Positions 24,955 to 33,192 of a stretch of 61,749 nucleotides of DNA are shown piece by piece. The stretch is from Streptomyces ureilyticus (GTDB taxonomy: Bacteria > Actinomycetota > Actinomycetes > Streptomycetales > Streptomycetaceae). The notes below the pieces were generated by a model, which was not told where the DNA came from, ran no database searches, and saw only the letters and a list, made by a program, of their open reading frames with translations. A program made the translations under genes and the position numbers. The first letter of the stretch is position 1. Each line of letters starts with the position of its first letter. The DNA lies in NCBI RefSeq assembly GCF_011045025.1, contig NZ_JAAKZX010000031.1, positions 1 to 61,749 on the forward strand, given 5' to 3'.

Positions 24955-25797
24955 TCACACCATCGACGTCGGCCCGCGCCCCGCACCACCGACGAGCTCC
25001 CTGAGCCGGCCGGCGTCCTCAGAACCCGGCTGCGCAGTGAAGACCATGGCCCGCAGATCGCTGTCACGCACCGTCAACAGGTCACAGTCCAGGGCGATAT
25101 CACCCACCTCGGGGTGACTGAGTACGGACTGGTCATCCTGGTGGGCAACGGCCCCCGCCCTGCCCCACAAGGTAGAGAACGACCGACTCGTACTCCGCAG
25201 CTCATCGATCAGGGCGGCCAGGGTGTCGTCCGCGGGGTAGCGCAGTGACGCGGTCCGAAGCTCCGCCGCCAGCATCGCCTCGAACCTGGCCGCCTGGTCG
25301 GCAGATCTGCGGACGCGACCGGAATCCGGATTGAAGGCCCGCCACGCGAGGTTCCGATCCCAGCTGTGTGACATCTGCTCCCCGCACGCCAGCGCCTCCC
25401 ATGCGCTGTTCCAGGCGACCACCGTCCACGTCGCGTCGCAGACGCACACCGGAGTGCCCTCAAGACGCTCGAGCAGCCGTCGCGCGCCCGGCCCTATGTC
25501 ACGAGGGACGGGTCCGTCAGCGGGGGCGTGCCCCGCCAGCGCACAGAAATGCTCGTACTCGGCCCGGTCCACGCGTAACGCCCGGGCAAGGGAGTTCACG
25601 ACACCGGCCGACGGGTGGCTCCAGCCCTGCTCGAGCCGCCTGATGTAGTCCGCCGAGACGCCGGCCAGGTCGGCAAGCTCCTCTCTGCGCAGTCCGCGAG
25701 TACGACGTCGGCCCCCTGCGGTGAGGGCAACCGCGGCAGGGTCGGTACTTTCACGCCGCGCCCGAAGTGCGGCACCGAAGAGATTGTGTTGCCTCAT
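24955..25797 (-). CDS. XRE-family regulator with MmyB-like ligand domain
   Basis: This 280-residue protein has an N-terminal HTH (RTRGLRREELADLAGVSADYIRRLEQGWSHPSAGVVNSLARAL) and a PAS-like C-terminal domain of the MmyB type (CVCDATWTVVAWNSAWEALACG, HPEVGDIALDCDLLTVRDSDLRAMVFTAQPGSEDAGRL). In Streptomyces such proteins are numerous and often sense lipophilic molecules next to oxidoreductase genes. ATG at 25797 fits the family; 8 further codons upstream are possible. It probably regulates the NTF2-fold gene downstream. Confidence 0.9.
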   Translation of the reverse strand: MRQHNLFGAALRARRESTDPAAVALTAGGRRRTRGLRREELADLAGVSADYIRRLEQGWSHPSAGVVNSLARALRVDRAEYEHFCALAGHAPADGPVPRDIGPGARRLLERLEGTPVCVCDATWTVVAWNSAWEALACGEQMSHSWDRNLAWRAFNPDSGRVRRSADQAARFEAMLAAELRTASLRYPADDTLAALIDELRSTSRSFSTLWGRAGAVAHQDDQSVLSHPEVGDIALDCDLLTVRDSDLRAMVFTAQPGSEDAGRLRELVGGAGRGPTSMV

Positions 25798-25899
25798 AGA
25801 CCGAGTGTGGCTCACGAACACCGCACCCCGGTACGGGCGTTGGGCGCGTCCGGCTCGAAGCCCCGGCCTCGCAGCGCCCAGCGCGGGCCTACCGCTGGA

Positions 25900-26295
25900 T
25901 TACTCCGAACCGGCCGGCGTCGTCTGCGTCAGCACGCAGACCCAGCGCCCGCGGCGGCGGACGTACACGTCGGTCGTCCACTCATCGGCGTCGTACCGCT
26001 CGCCGCCGTAGTGCGCCGTGTTCGTCACGCGCGCCGACCAGACCGCCGTGTCGCCGTAGACCCGCAGCCTTGCTGGGCCTACCCGCTCCATCGCCGAATG
26101 CGAGAGCGTGCCGGAGCGCACCAGCGACAGCAGCTTGTCGCGGCCGTCGATGCCGGTCGGTGCGACCATGCACCACTCCTCCGCCATGAACTCCGCCATC
26201 GCGTCGGCATCGTCGGCGACGATCGCCGCGGCCCAGGCGTCGGCCACGCGCTCGATCTCCCGCAGGTCCGCCTCGGTCCCGTATTCCTCGGTCAT
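25900..26295 (-). CDS. DUF4440/SgcJ-like NTF2-fold protein
   Basis: This 131-residue protein has the pattern IERVADAWAAAIVADDADAMAEFMAEEWCMVAPTG, GRDKLLSLVRSG and the closing strands of a DUF4440 protein (VWSARVTNTAHYGG...WVCVLTQTTPA). These small NTF2-like proteins have varied or unknown functions. ATG at 26295 follows GGAGGTGCC. It sits alone between two regulators on the same strand; the Lrp gene ends 81 bp beyond its start. Confidence 0.85.
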   Translation of the reverse strand: MTEEYGTEADLREIERVADAWAAAIVADDADAMAEFMAEEWCMVAPTGIDGRDKLLSLVRSGTLSHSAMERVGPARLRVYGDTAVWSARVTNTAHYGGERYDADEWTTDVYVRRRGRWVCVLTQTTPAGSE

Positions 26296-26376
26296 CGGGC
26301 ACCTCCTCGTCCCAGCTGTGAGTCACCATTGTGCGGGGCCGGTGCCGACGAGTCCCGGCCGCTCCAGAGGACGGAG

Positions 26377-26847
26377 TCAGGGGCCGGCGTGTCGCTCCAA
26401 CAGGGACCGGACGCTGAAGGGCTGCACCTCGAGCAGGACGATGGTGGTGTTGGACCGGACAACCCCCGGCGCTTCCAGCAGCAGGTTCGTGATGCGGTGC
26501 AGGTCTTCGGTGTCGCGGGCGACCACGCGGGCGAGCAGGTCGCCGTCGCCGGTGGTGAAGAGCAACTCGACCACCTCGGGAATGCGCAGGATCGCCTCGC
26601 GGGTGGACTGCCCTACGCGCTGGCTGATCGACATCGTGACGAGGGCCAGCAGCGGATAGCCGAGAGCCTCGGGTGCCACGCGCCGGCTGTGCTCCCTGAG
26701 TTGACCGCCTTCTTCCAGTCGCTTCAGACGCGCCTGCACGGTATTGCGGGCCAGACCGAGCCGGTCGGCCAGGGCAACCGTCGTGGCCCGGGGGTCCGCG
26801 TCGAGCGCCAGGAGGATCCGGGCGTCGAGGGCGTCGACGTTTCGCAT
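26377..26847 (-). CDS. Lrp/AsnC-family regulator
   Basis: This 156-residue protein has an AsnC HTH (LDARILLALDADPRATTVALADRLGLARNTVQARLKRLEEGG) and a RAM ligand domain (LALVTMSISQRVGQSTREAI..., DLLARVVARDTEDLHRI). ATG at 26847 starts the canonical domain; the upstream extension is unrelated. It is divergent from a PLP decarboxylase gene, the usual place of a local amino-acid-responsive regulator. The intergenic dyad at 26883 is a candidate site. A second Lrp gene accompanies the fusion enzyme 5 kb away. Confidence 0.92.
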   Translation of the reverse strand: MRNVDALDARILLALDADPRATTVALADRLGLARNTVQARLKRLEEGGQLREHSRRVAPEALGYPLLALVTMSISQRVGQSTREAILRIPEVVELLFTTGDGDLLARVVARDTEDLHRITNLLLEAPGVVRSNTTIVLLEVQPFSVRSLLERHAGP

Positions 26848-26882
26848 GGTGCTCAGTATGGCACAGCACGGGCGTGCCGCAT

Positions 26883-26897
26883 TGAGCATTCTGCTCA
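26883..26897. promoter_or_regulatory. Candidate Lrp operator
   Basis: TGAGC-ATTCT-GCTCA, a perfect dyad with a 5-bp AT-rich centre, lies between the divergent Lrp and decarboxylase genes. Confidence 0.45.
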
Positions 26898-26948
26898 TAA
26901 TTCCTGCCGCATATTGCGCATTCCGATGTACCTTTCTAGGTTCTCGCC

Positions 26949-28340
26949 ATGCAAAAAGCGCAATGCGACAACACGTCAACGACCAGACCCTCCCGCGCGG
27001 ACCAACGGGTATGGGGTGATGAGGACGAGATCGTGGCGGCCGCCCTCGACTACGCACGGCGGCGCATCACGCGGGCTCCGGATCCGGTGACCGGCGCCCG
27101 CCCCGCCGCCGACCTCGCCCTCGCGGCCGGTGCGGCCATCACCCCCTGGGGAATCGGCGGCGCCGCGGCCCTCAAACTCTTCGACCGAGTCCTGGCACCT
27201 GCCACCCGCGCCCAGAACGGACCGACGAACCTCGCGTACATCCCCGCGGCCCCCACCCGTGCGGCACTCGCCTTCGACGCGGTCACCGGCGCGGCGAACA
27301 TCTTCGCGGGCACCTGGGAGGCGGGAGCCGGCGCCATTCACGCCGAGAACGAGGCGCTGGCCTGGCTCACCCGGTTGCTCGGATGGCCCGGCACCGCAGC
27401 GGGATGCTTCGTCAGCGGCGGCAGCATGGGCAACCTCTCGGCTCTCATCACGGCCCGCGCCACTGCCGCCGCGTCCCGGCCCCGGCCGACGGACGGCTGG
27501 AAGATCGTGTGTGCCGACAGCGCCCACTCCTCGATCAGGTCCGCGGCCCAAGCGATGGACATCGAAGTCGTCACCGCGCCCGTGGACCAGCGGGGACACC
27601 TCACCGGAGCCGCCGTGAACGCGGTCCTGGACTCCACGGCCGGCGTGTTCGCCGTGGTGGCGACCGCCGGGACCACCAATGCCGGTCTCATCGACGACCT
27701 CGATGACATCGCCGAGGCGTGCGAACGCCACCAGGTGTGGCTGCACGTCGACGGTGCCTACGGTGGAGCGGGCCTGGCGGCACCCGGTGTGCGGCACCTC
27801 TACTCCGGCATCGAACGCGCCGACAGCTTCATCGTCGATCCCCACAAATGGCTCTTCGCCCCCTACGACTGCTGCGCCCTGCTCTACCGGGACCCCGCGG
27901 CGGCACGCGCCGCGCACAGTCAGTCGGCGCACTATCTCGACGCCATCGACCGCGACGTCCACAATCCGTCGGACCTGGCCCTCCACCTCAGCCGCCGCGC
28001 CCGCGGTCTGCCGCTCTGGTTCAGCCTGGCCGTCCACGGAACCGAGCGGTACGCGCGTGCCGTGGAACAGACACTGACCACCAGCCGACTGGTCGCCGAC
28101 GCCATACGCGCCAGTGACCATCTACGCCTGACGATCGAGCCCGAGCTGTCCGTCGTCCTCTTCGAACGCCCTGGCTGGGGCCCGCAGGACTACGCGTCAT
28201 GGTCCGCCCGTGCCGCCGAAACGGGCGCCATGCTGTGCGTGCCGACCCAGTGGCACGGCGCAACGGTGCTCCGCATGGCCTTCGTCAACCCGGACACCCG
28301 TGCCGACGACATCATCGACACGCTCCGCACACTCCGCTAG
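26949..28340 (+). CDS. PLP-dependent group II amino acid decarboxylase-like protein
   Basis: This 463-residue protein has the fold-type I decarboxylase outline: AENEALAWLTRLLGWP, FVSGGSMGNLSAL, CADSAHSSIRSAAQAM (cofactor-stacking His), VWLHVDGAYGGAG (Asp for the pyridine N) and SFIVDPHKWLFAPYDC with the Schiff-base Lys. Relatives decarboxylate aromatic amino acids, glutamate or diaminobutyrate. It probably makes an amine under control of the divergent Lrp gene. The substrate cannot be named. ATG at 26949 has only a weak RBS (AGGTT). Confidence 0.9.
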   Translation: MQKAQCDNTSTTRPSRADQRVWGDEDEIVAAALDYARRRITRAPDPVTGARPAADLALAAGAAITPWGIGGAAALKLFDRVLAPATRAQNGPTNLAYIPAAPTRAALAFDAVTGAANIFAGTWEAGAGAIHAENEALAWLTRLLGWPGTAAGCFVSGGSMGNLSALITARATAAASRPRPTDGWKIVCADSAHSSIRSAAQAMDIEVVTAPVDQRGHLTGAAVNAVLDSTAGVFAVVATAGTTNAGLIDDLDDIAEACERHQVWLHVDGAYGGAGLAAPGVRHLYSGIERADSFIVDPHKWLFAPYDCCALLYRDPAAARAAHSQSAHYLDAIDRDVHNPSDLALHLSRRARGLPLWFSLAVHGTERYARAVEQTLTTSRLVADAIRASDHLRLTIEPELSVVLFERPGWGPQDYASWSARAAETGAMLCVPTQWHGATVLRMAFVNPDTRADDIIDTLRTLR

Positions 28341-28345
28341 TGAGT

Positions 28346-28363
28346 GCAGGTCGAGTGACCTGC
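28346..28363. terminator. Short hairpin between convergent genes
   Basis: GCAGGTC-GAGT-GACCTGC, a perfect 7-bp stem, lies between the decarboxylase stop and the fusion-enzyme stop. Confidence 0.5.
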
Positions 28364-28377
28364 GACGTGGTGCGGCG

Positions 28378-31300
28378 TCAGCGGGAGTGGCCGAGTTGGG
28401 TGAGGGCCAGGTCGAGCATGTCGGCGAAGAAGTCGGCCGCGGTGGTGTCGACGCACAGCGGTGGCTTGATCTTGAGGATGTTGAGGTGGTCCCCGGTGGG
28501 CTGGACAATCACGCCGAGGTCGAGCATGCGGTCGCAGAGTTCGGCGGTGTCTTCTGTGGCGGGTTCCAGGCCGGCGCGGTCCCGGACGAGTTCGACGCCG
28601 AGGTAGAGGCCCGAGCCGTGGACGGCGCCGATGATGCCGTATCGGTCGGCCAGTGCCTCAAGCCGGCTTTTCAGATGGCCGCCGACGCGCGCCGCGTTGC
28701 CCTGGAGGTCTTCGTCGCGCAGGGCGTCCAGGACGGTGAGGCCCACGATGCTGGAGACGGGGCTGCCGCCGGTGGAGGAGAAGAAGTAGCCCTGGTCGCG
28801 GTACCGGTCCGCGACCTCCTTGGACGTGATGACGGCGCCGAGGGGGTGTCCGTTGCCCATGGCCTTGGCGACACAGACGATGTCGGGGACGACCTGCTGC
28901 TGCTCGAAGCCCCAGAACCAGTGTCCCAGGCGGCCGTATCCGACCTGGACCTCGTCGGCGACGGCCAGGCCGCCGTGACGCCGTATCGCCGCGTACACCT
29001 GGGCGAGATAGCCGTCGGGAAGGGCGACTCCTCCGGCGTTGCCGTAGAAGGTCTCGCCGATGAATGCTCCCGCCGGGCGGCCGGCAGCGGCCAGTTCGTC
29101 GATCACCGCGACGGCCTCGGGTGCGTAGCGCACGGCGTCCGGCCCGCGGTGGCGGCCGCGGTAGGAGTTGGGCGAGTCCACGGCGTGCACCCAACTCGGG
29201 CGGGTGGCCAGGGCGTTCGGGTTGTCCTGGAGCGAGGTGGAGACCGCGTCGGAGGCGTACGTCCAGCCGTGGTACGCCTCGCGCAGCGCGACGACGTCCT
29301 GCCGGCCGGAGGCCCCGATGGCCAGGCGAAGGCCCAGATCCACCGCTTCCGAACCGGAGTTGACGAGGAACACCGTGTCCAGAGGGTCGGGGAGGAGGGC
29401 GGCGAGGCGCTCGGTGAACTCCACCACGGAGGCGTAGTGGAAGCGCGAGTTGGTGTTGAGCCGCCGCAACTGCCGGGAGACCGCCTGCTCGACGCGGGGG
29501 TGGGCGTGGCCGAGTGGGGTGACGTTGTTGACGATGTCGAGGTACGACCGGCCGTCGGTGGACAGCAGATGGTGGCGCCAACCACGTTCGATACGCGGCG
29601 GGTTGGCGTAGTAGTGCTCCTGCACGGTGGCGAACGCGGCGTCACGCCGGTCGAGGAGGTCCTTCTCGCGCGTACGGTCGGATGCGGCCGGAAGGCCGAG
29701 GAGCGGGGCGGGGTCGGCGGTGAGCGCGAGCCAGCCGGCGGCGTACTCGGGACGGACCAGCCGCGGGACAGCGGGGCCGTCGGCGTCGCGCAGTGCGACG
29801 TGGACCGAGGCACCCGAGCTGAGGTGGGTGATGTCCTCGCCCGCCTGCACTGTCGCACCGGTGGTGAACAGGGGCTGGACCGCGCGGGGGAAGGACAGCG
29901 TCAACACCTGTGCGCCGTAGGTGAGTTCCACGTGGCCCGGCGCCGCGGCGAGGACCTTCCCGTCGGCGGGCGCCTGCACCATGGCATCCCGGCCGAGCCA
30001 GAGGTCGATTCCGGTGGGCACCGTGGCGGTGGACACCGCCGACAGCGCCGGTGTCCGAGTGAGTCGCGCATGGGCGTACCGGGTGGCGACGGCGGCCGCT
30101 CCGTCCGCGAGCGCGGAGGCCACCAGCCGGGCCTCGGTGCCGGCGTCCAGCCAGGCTCCGTGGTCCATGGAATCGGCGTCGGTGGACAGGTCGAGGAGGG
30201 TGATGTCGTCGGCGACGAGGTCCCGCAGGAGAGGGCGCACCGGCGCATCGGCCTGCGCGGCCTGCGCGGTCCGGGCGGTCCGGGCGGTCCGGTCGGTCCG
30301 GTCGGTCCGGGCAGGCATGTCGGCCATGCCGGTCGCGTCCCTGATAAGGCGGATCATCACCGGCAGGGGCAGCCGGATGGCCTGTTCGAAGATGCGCCAT
30401 TCGCGGTCGAGCGCGGCCCTGGCGTAGACGTTGTCCTCGTCGACGGCGGCCTGCTGCCGCCCGCTGGCCACCAGGACGGCGGCACGCAGGACCACGAGCG
30501 GCCACACCGCCTCGGCTTCCTCCGGGGAGAGCGGCCGAACGGCGTGAAAGGCGCGGACGGCCGGCAGCACGTGGTGCGGCTCGATACCGTCGTGGTGGAG
30601 CATCGAGGACAGTGACACGGCGAGTTCGCCGACCGCCCAGCTCGTGGTCACGTCACCGAAGTCGATGACCCCGTCCGGCATGGGCGGACGGCTGTCGGGA
30701 CGGCGGATCAGATTGTCGTCGGTGAGGTCCAAGTGCACGGCCTGCGACGGCAGCGCGGCGGCGAGCTTCTGGACATACGCCCAGGCCTCGGCGGTCGCGG
30801 CCCGGACGGCGGTGCGCCGGTCGGGTTCGTCGATGTGCCCGGCGAGCTTGGCGACGACGCGATCGGCGTGCTGCGGGTCCCACTGGAGCACGCGGTCGAG
30901 GCCCGGGTGCCGGAAGTCGCGCAGGGCGGTACTGACCTTTCCGACGAGCGTGCCCATGCCCGCCACGCTGCCGGCGGACAGATGCCGTGGTCCCGAGAGC
31001 GTGCCACCGGGCAGGTAGCGCAGCAGGCGCGCGACGGCCGGAGCGTCCTCGGTGTCCACCGTCGTACGCCGCGGGGAGCCGTCAGGGCGGCGCAGGACCG
31101 TGGCGATACGCAGTTCCGAGCGGGCCGTGGCGATCAGGTCGGCCGCCGCGTCCTGGGCGTCGGTCTCCACCGTGCCGAAGGCGGGGTTGGCGATCTTCAG
31201 AATCGCCGCGGGCGTCCCGTCGTCGGCGTGCAGCAGGAAGTTGGCGTCCTGCTGGCTGCCCAGCGCCTGCGCGCGAGCGGTGATGCCGAGGTGTTCGGCA

Positions 31301-31392
31301 GCGATGAGCTCAGCCTCGCCCGGCGCCATGCGGGGTGCGGGAAGGGCGTCCTCGGTGAAGAAGTCGATCGTGCGGTGCTCGTCGGGCAGCAT
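28378..31392 (-). CDS. Trifunctional fusion: APH-type kinase, M23-like domain, class III aminotransferase (copy 1)
   Basis: This 1004-residue protein has three parts. Residues ~30-340 are an APH/choline-kinase-like domain with VHLDLTDDN (catalytic loop) and VIDFGD. Residues ~450-560 resemble the peptidase M23 beta-domain, but the HxxxD motif reads WLGRD, so metal binding is doubtful. Residues ~580-1000 are a class III PLP aminotransferase (LVNSGSEAVDLGLRLA, VADEVQVGYGR, CVAKAMGNGHPLGAV with the Lys). In eukaryotes a hydroxylysine kinase of this APH type works with aminotransferase-fold phospho-lyases. The fusion probably phosphorylates an amino alcohol and then eliminates phosphate and ammonia to give an aldehyde. 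ATG at 31392 follows GAGGAA. A 9-bp-repeat linker sits at residues ~360-380. An Lrp gene precedes it. Confidence 0.88.
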   Translation of the reverse strand: MLPDEHRTIDFFTEDALPAPRMAPGEAELIAAEHLGITARAQALGSQQDANFLLHADDGTPAAILKIANPAFGTVETDAQDAAADLIATARSELRIATVLRRPDGSPRRTTVDTEDAPAVARLLRYLPGGTLSGPRHLSAGSVAGMGTLVGKVSTALRDFRHPGLDRVLQWDPQHADRVVAKLAGHIDEPDRRTAVRAATAEAWAYVQKLAAALPSQAVHLDLTDDNLIRRPDSRPPMPDGVIDFGDVTTSWAVGELAVSLSSMLHHDGIEPHHVLPAVRAFHAVRPLSPEEAEAVWPLVVLRAAVLVASGRQQAAVDEDNVYARAALDREWRIFEQAIRLPLPVMIRLIRDATGMADMPARTDRTDRTARTARTAQAAQADAPVRPLLRDLVADDITLLDLSTDADSMDHGAWLDAGTEARLVASALADGAAAVATRYAHARLTRTPALSAVSTATVPTGIDLWLGRDAMVQAPADGKVLAAAPGHVELTYGAQVLTLSFPRAVQPLFTTGATVQAGEDITHLSSGASVHVALRDADGPAVPRLVRPEYAAGWLALTADPAPLLGLPAASDRTREKDLLDRRDAAFATVQEHYYANPPRIERGWRHHLLSTDGRSYLDIVNNVTPLGHAHPRVEQAVSRQLRRLNTNSRFHYASVVEFTERLAALLPDPLDTVFLVNSGSEAVDLGLRLAIGASGRQDVVALREAYHGWTYASDAVSTSLQDNPNALATRPSWVHAVDSPNSYRGRHRGPDAVRYAPEAVAVIDELAAAGRPAGAFIGETFYGNAGGVALPDGYLAQVYAAIRRHGGLAVADEVQVGYGRLGHWFWGFEQQQVVPDIVCVAKAMGNGHPLGAVITSKEVADRYRDQGYFFSSTGGSPVSSIVGLTVLDALRDEDLQGNAARVGGHLKSRLEALADRYGIIGAVHGSGLYLGVELVRDRAGLEPATEDTAELCDRMLDLGVIVQPTGDHLNILKIKPPLCVDTTAADFFADMLDLALTQLGHSR
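30251..30311 (-). repeat. 9-bp repeat encoding a TDR/TAR linker
   Basis: Near-perfect units of CGGTCCGGG/CGGTCCGGT encode consecutive Arg-Thr-Asp and Arg-Thr-Ala tripeptides between the kinase and M23-like domains. Confidence 0.8.
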
Positions 31393-31462
31393 GCGGGTTC
31401 CTCGGCTGGTGCGGGCAACAGGGAGCTGGTGCGGGCGAACAGGGCGCGGACGCTCGGATCCC

Positions 31463-31903
31463 TCAGTCGACGTGCCACAAGAAGCGGTGGGTGTGAATCG
31501 CGAAGTAGGGGAAGCTCTCCACGGATGCGACACCCTCGACGGGCCGCACGACATCGTTGATGAAGTCCAGAAGATCCCGGGGCTGAGGGCACACCACCTC
31601 CGCGAACAGGTCGAAGCCGCCGGCCGTCAGGACCGTGTACACGACCTCGTCGTGCCGGGACAGTTCATCGGCGACCGCCCGGGAATCGCCGTCGATGCGC
31701 AAGCCCAGGAGTGCCATCGTCTGCCGGCCCATCGTCATCGGGTCGGTCACTCCGACGACCTGGACGGCCTTGGTGTCGATCAGCCGCTGCAGCCGGAGCC
31801 GCGCGGCCGAGGGTGACAACCCCACCTTCGGCCCCAGATCGGCGTAAGGGATCCGGCCGTCGACCTGCAGCTCTCGCAGGATGGCCCGGTCGATGTCGTC
31901 CAT
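31463..31903 (-). CDS. Lrp/AsnC-family regulator
   Basis: This 146-residue protein has an HTH (IDRAILRELQVDGRIPYADLGPKVGLSPSAARLRLQRLIDTKAV) and a RAM domain (MALLGLRIDGDSRAVADEL, GGFDLFAEVVCPQPRDLLDFI). ATG at 31903 begins the canonical domain. It ends 70 bp before the fusion enzyme on the same strand and probably shares its promoter. Lrp-family regulators usually sense amino acids, which supports an amino-acid-derived or amine substrate for the fusion enzyme. Confidence 0.92.
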   Translation of the reverse strand: MDDIDRAILRELQVDGRIPYADLGPKVGLSPSAARLRLQRLIDTKAVQVVGVTDPMTMGRQTMALLGLRIDGDSRAVADELSRHDEVVYTVLTAGGFDLFAEVVCPQPRDLLDFINDVVRPVEGVASVESFPYFAIHTHRFLWHVD

Positions 31904-32083
31904 GCAGCACCTCTCTCCTGCGTGAACGGCAGGCATTGCGCTTGTTTCAAGCACGATGCCGGACCTGTGCGCTCGATTCAAGTGTGAGTACGACGGAATC
32001 GAGCGAATCAGATGTACGCGCTCCCGTGCGCGCTCGAGAGTCCTGACGTTGTGTGAAGTGCTGCGTCCTAACCGGGCGTGGAC

Positions 32084-32686
32084 TCAGGAGCCCGCGAGGA
32101 GGCTGTCGTCCAGGAACTCCCGTACGTGGCGCAGGACTTGCGCCCGGTCCGTGCCCCGCAGCCCGATCGCCACATGGACGGAGAACCCGTCGAGCAGCGC
32201 CCGCAGCCGGGCGGCGAAACGGTCCGGGTCGACCGGCCGGAACTCGCCCCTCGACACCCCCTCCGCCAGCAGCGCCACCAGGTCGCGGTGCCAGGCGCCC
32301 TCGATCGCGGCCTGGCGGTCGCGGGCCGCGTCGTCGGCGTTCTGCGAGCGGTTCCAGACCTCCAGCCACAGCGTCCAGTGCGGGTCCCGGTGGCCGTCGG
32401 GCACGTACAGGTCGACGTACGCGTCAAGCCGCTCACGGGCGGATGTGGTGCGGGTCAGCAGCCGGCCGCGCTCGGCGCCGAGCCGGCCCTCGCTCCACTC
32501 CAGGGTCTGCAGCAGCAGCTCGTCCTTGGAGTGAAAGTAGTAGAGGAGATGCCCGCTGCTCATCCCGACCTCACGGCCGAGCGCCGCCATGGTGAGCTTC
32601 TCCAGACCGCGCTCGGCGATCATGTCCATGGCTGCGGCGAGTACGTCCTCGCGGGGCGGGGCGGGGGTGCGCCGGCGGGTGGTCAC
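32084..32686 (-). CDS. TetR-family regulator (BetI-like)
   Basis: This 200-residue protein has a TetR HTH (LTMAALGREVGMSSGHLLYYFHSKDELLLQTLEW) and a C-terminal domain like the BetI/TetR_C_6 group (DPHWTLWLEVWNRSQNADDAARDRQAAIEG). It is the last gene of the urease-like/agmatine deiminase operon and overlaps the preceding gene by 4 bp. It probably binds the TTAGAG-N5-CTCTAA sites at the head of the operon and so regulates itself. The ligand may be a polyamine or related amine; that is inference. Confidence 0.92.
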   Translation of the reverse strand: MTTRRRTPAPPREDVLAAAMDMIAERGLEKLTMAALGREVGMSSGHLLYYFHSKDELLLQTLEWSEGRLGAERGRLLTRTTSARERLDAYVDLYVPDGHRDPHWTLWLEVWNRSQNADDAARDRQAAIEGAWHRDLVALLAEGVSRGEFRPVDPDRFAARLRALLDGFSVHVAIGLRGTDRAQVLRHVREFLDDSLLAGS

Positions 32687-33183
32687 TCGGCGGCCTCAAC
32701 CCGTACGACGTCGGGCAGGAAGTGGATCTCGTACGGGACATAGCAGTCGCTGAACAGGGTCGCGACCACCGCGCCGCAGCTGCCGCACACCTGGTTGGGC
32801 CCCTCTTGGCCGGGTCTCCCGCAGCAGCCGGCCTCCGACGACTCGGGGTTGCGGGAGAGCCGCCCGGCGGTGTCCTCCGGGTGTGTCACCAGGGTGTCGC
32901 GCGGCCCGGCGGACATCAGGAACCCGTCGCCGTCGGGGTCCGACATGGACAGCCCTGGGATCGCCGCTCCCGCCCACTCAGGATCCGGATGCGGCACGAA
33001 AGGCGCCCCGGACGGCTCCGGATCCACCGCGTACGTGCCGCGCGGCACCGTCGGCGGGGCGTGCCGGGAGCCGTCCGGGCCCGGCAGCCCGTCAAAATAG
33101 GGGCGCTCCGGCAGCTCGGGCAGCCGGCGCAGCGGCTCGGTGAGGGAATGGCCGCAGGCCGTGCAGAGCAGCAGTACGTTCAC
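32683..33183 (-). CDS. Cys-rich hypothetical protein of the urease-like operon
   Basis: I do not recognise this 166-residue protein. It has a CxxC pair at residues 7 and 10, a disordered acidic/Pro-rich middle, and a second Cys cluster (C120, C121, C133, C136, C147; QVCGSCGAVVATLFSDC). This suggests a split zinc ribbon or another metal site. It is soluble with no signal peptide. Its start is 9 bp after the agmatine deiminase stop, and its end overlaps tetR by 4 bp, so it is firmly inside the operon. A metal-handling role for the nickel enzyme is one possibility, untested. Confidence 0.8.
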   Translation of the reverse strand: MNVLLLCTACGHSLTEPLRRLPELPERPYFDGLPGPDGSRHAPPTVPRGTYAVDPEPSGAPFVPHPDPEWAGAAIPGLSMSDPDGDGFLMSAGPRDTLVTHPEDTAGRLSRNPESSEAGCCGRPGQEGPNQVCGSCGAVVATLFSDCYVPYEIHFLPDVVRVEAAE

Positions 33184-33192
33184 CCGTACGTT

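Noticed and set aside
28210..30615. 801-codon plus-strand frame opposite the fusion enzyme
   Set aside because: Val/Gly/Asp-rich antisense shadow of the aminotransferase; no motif.
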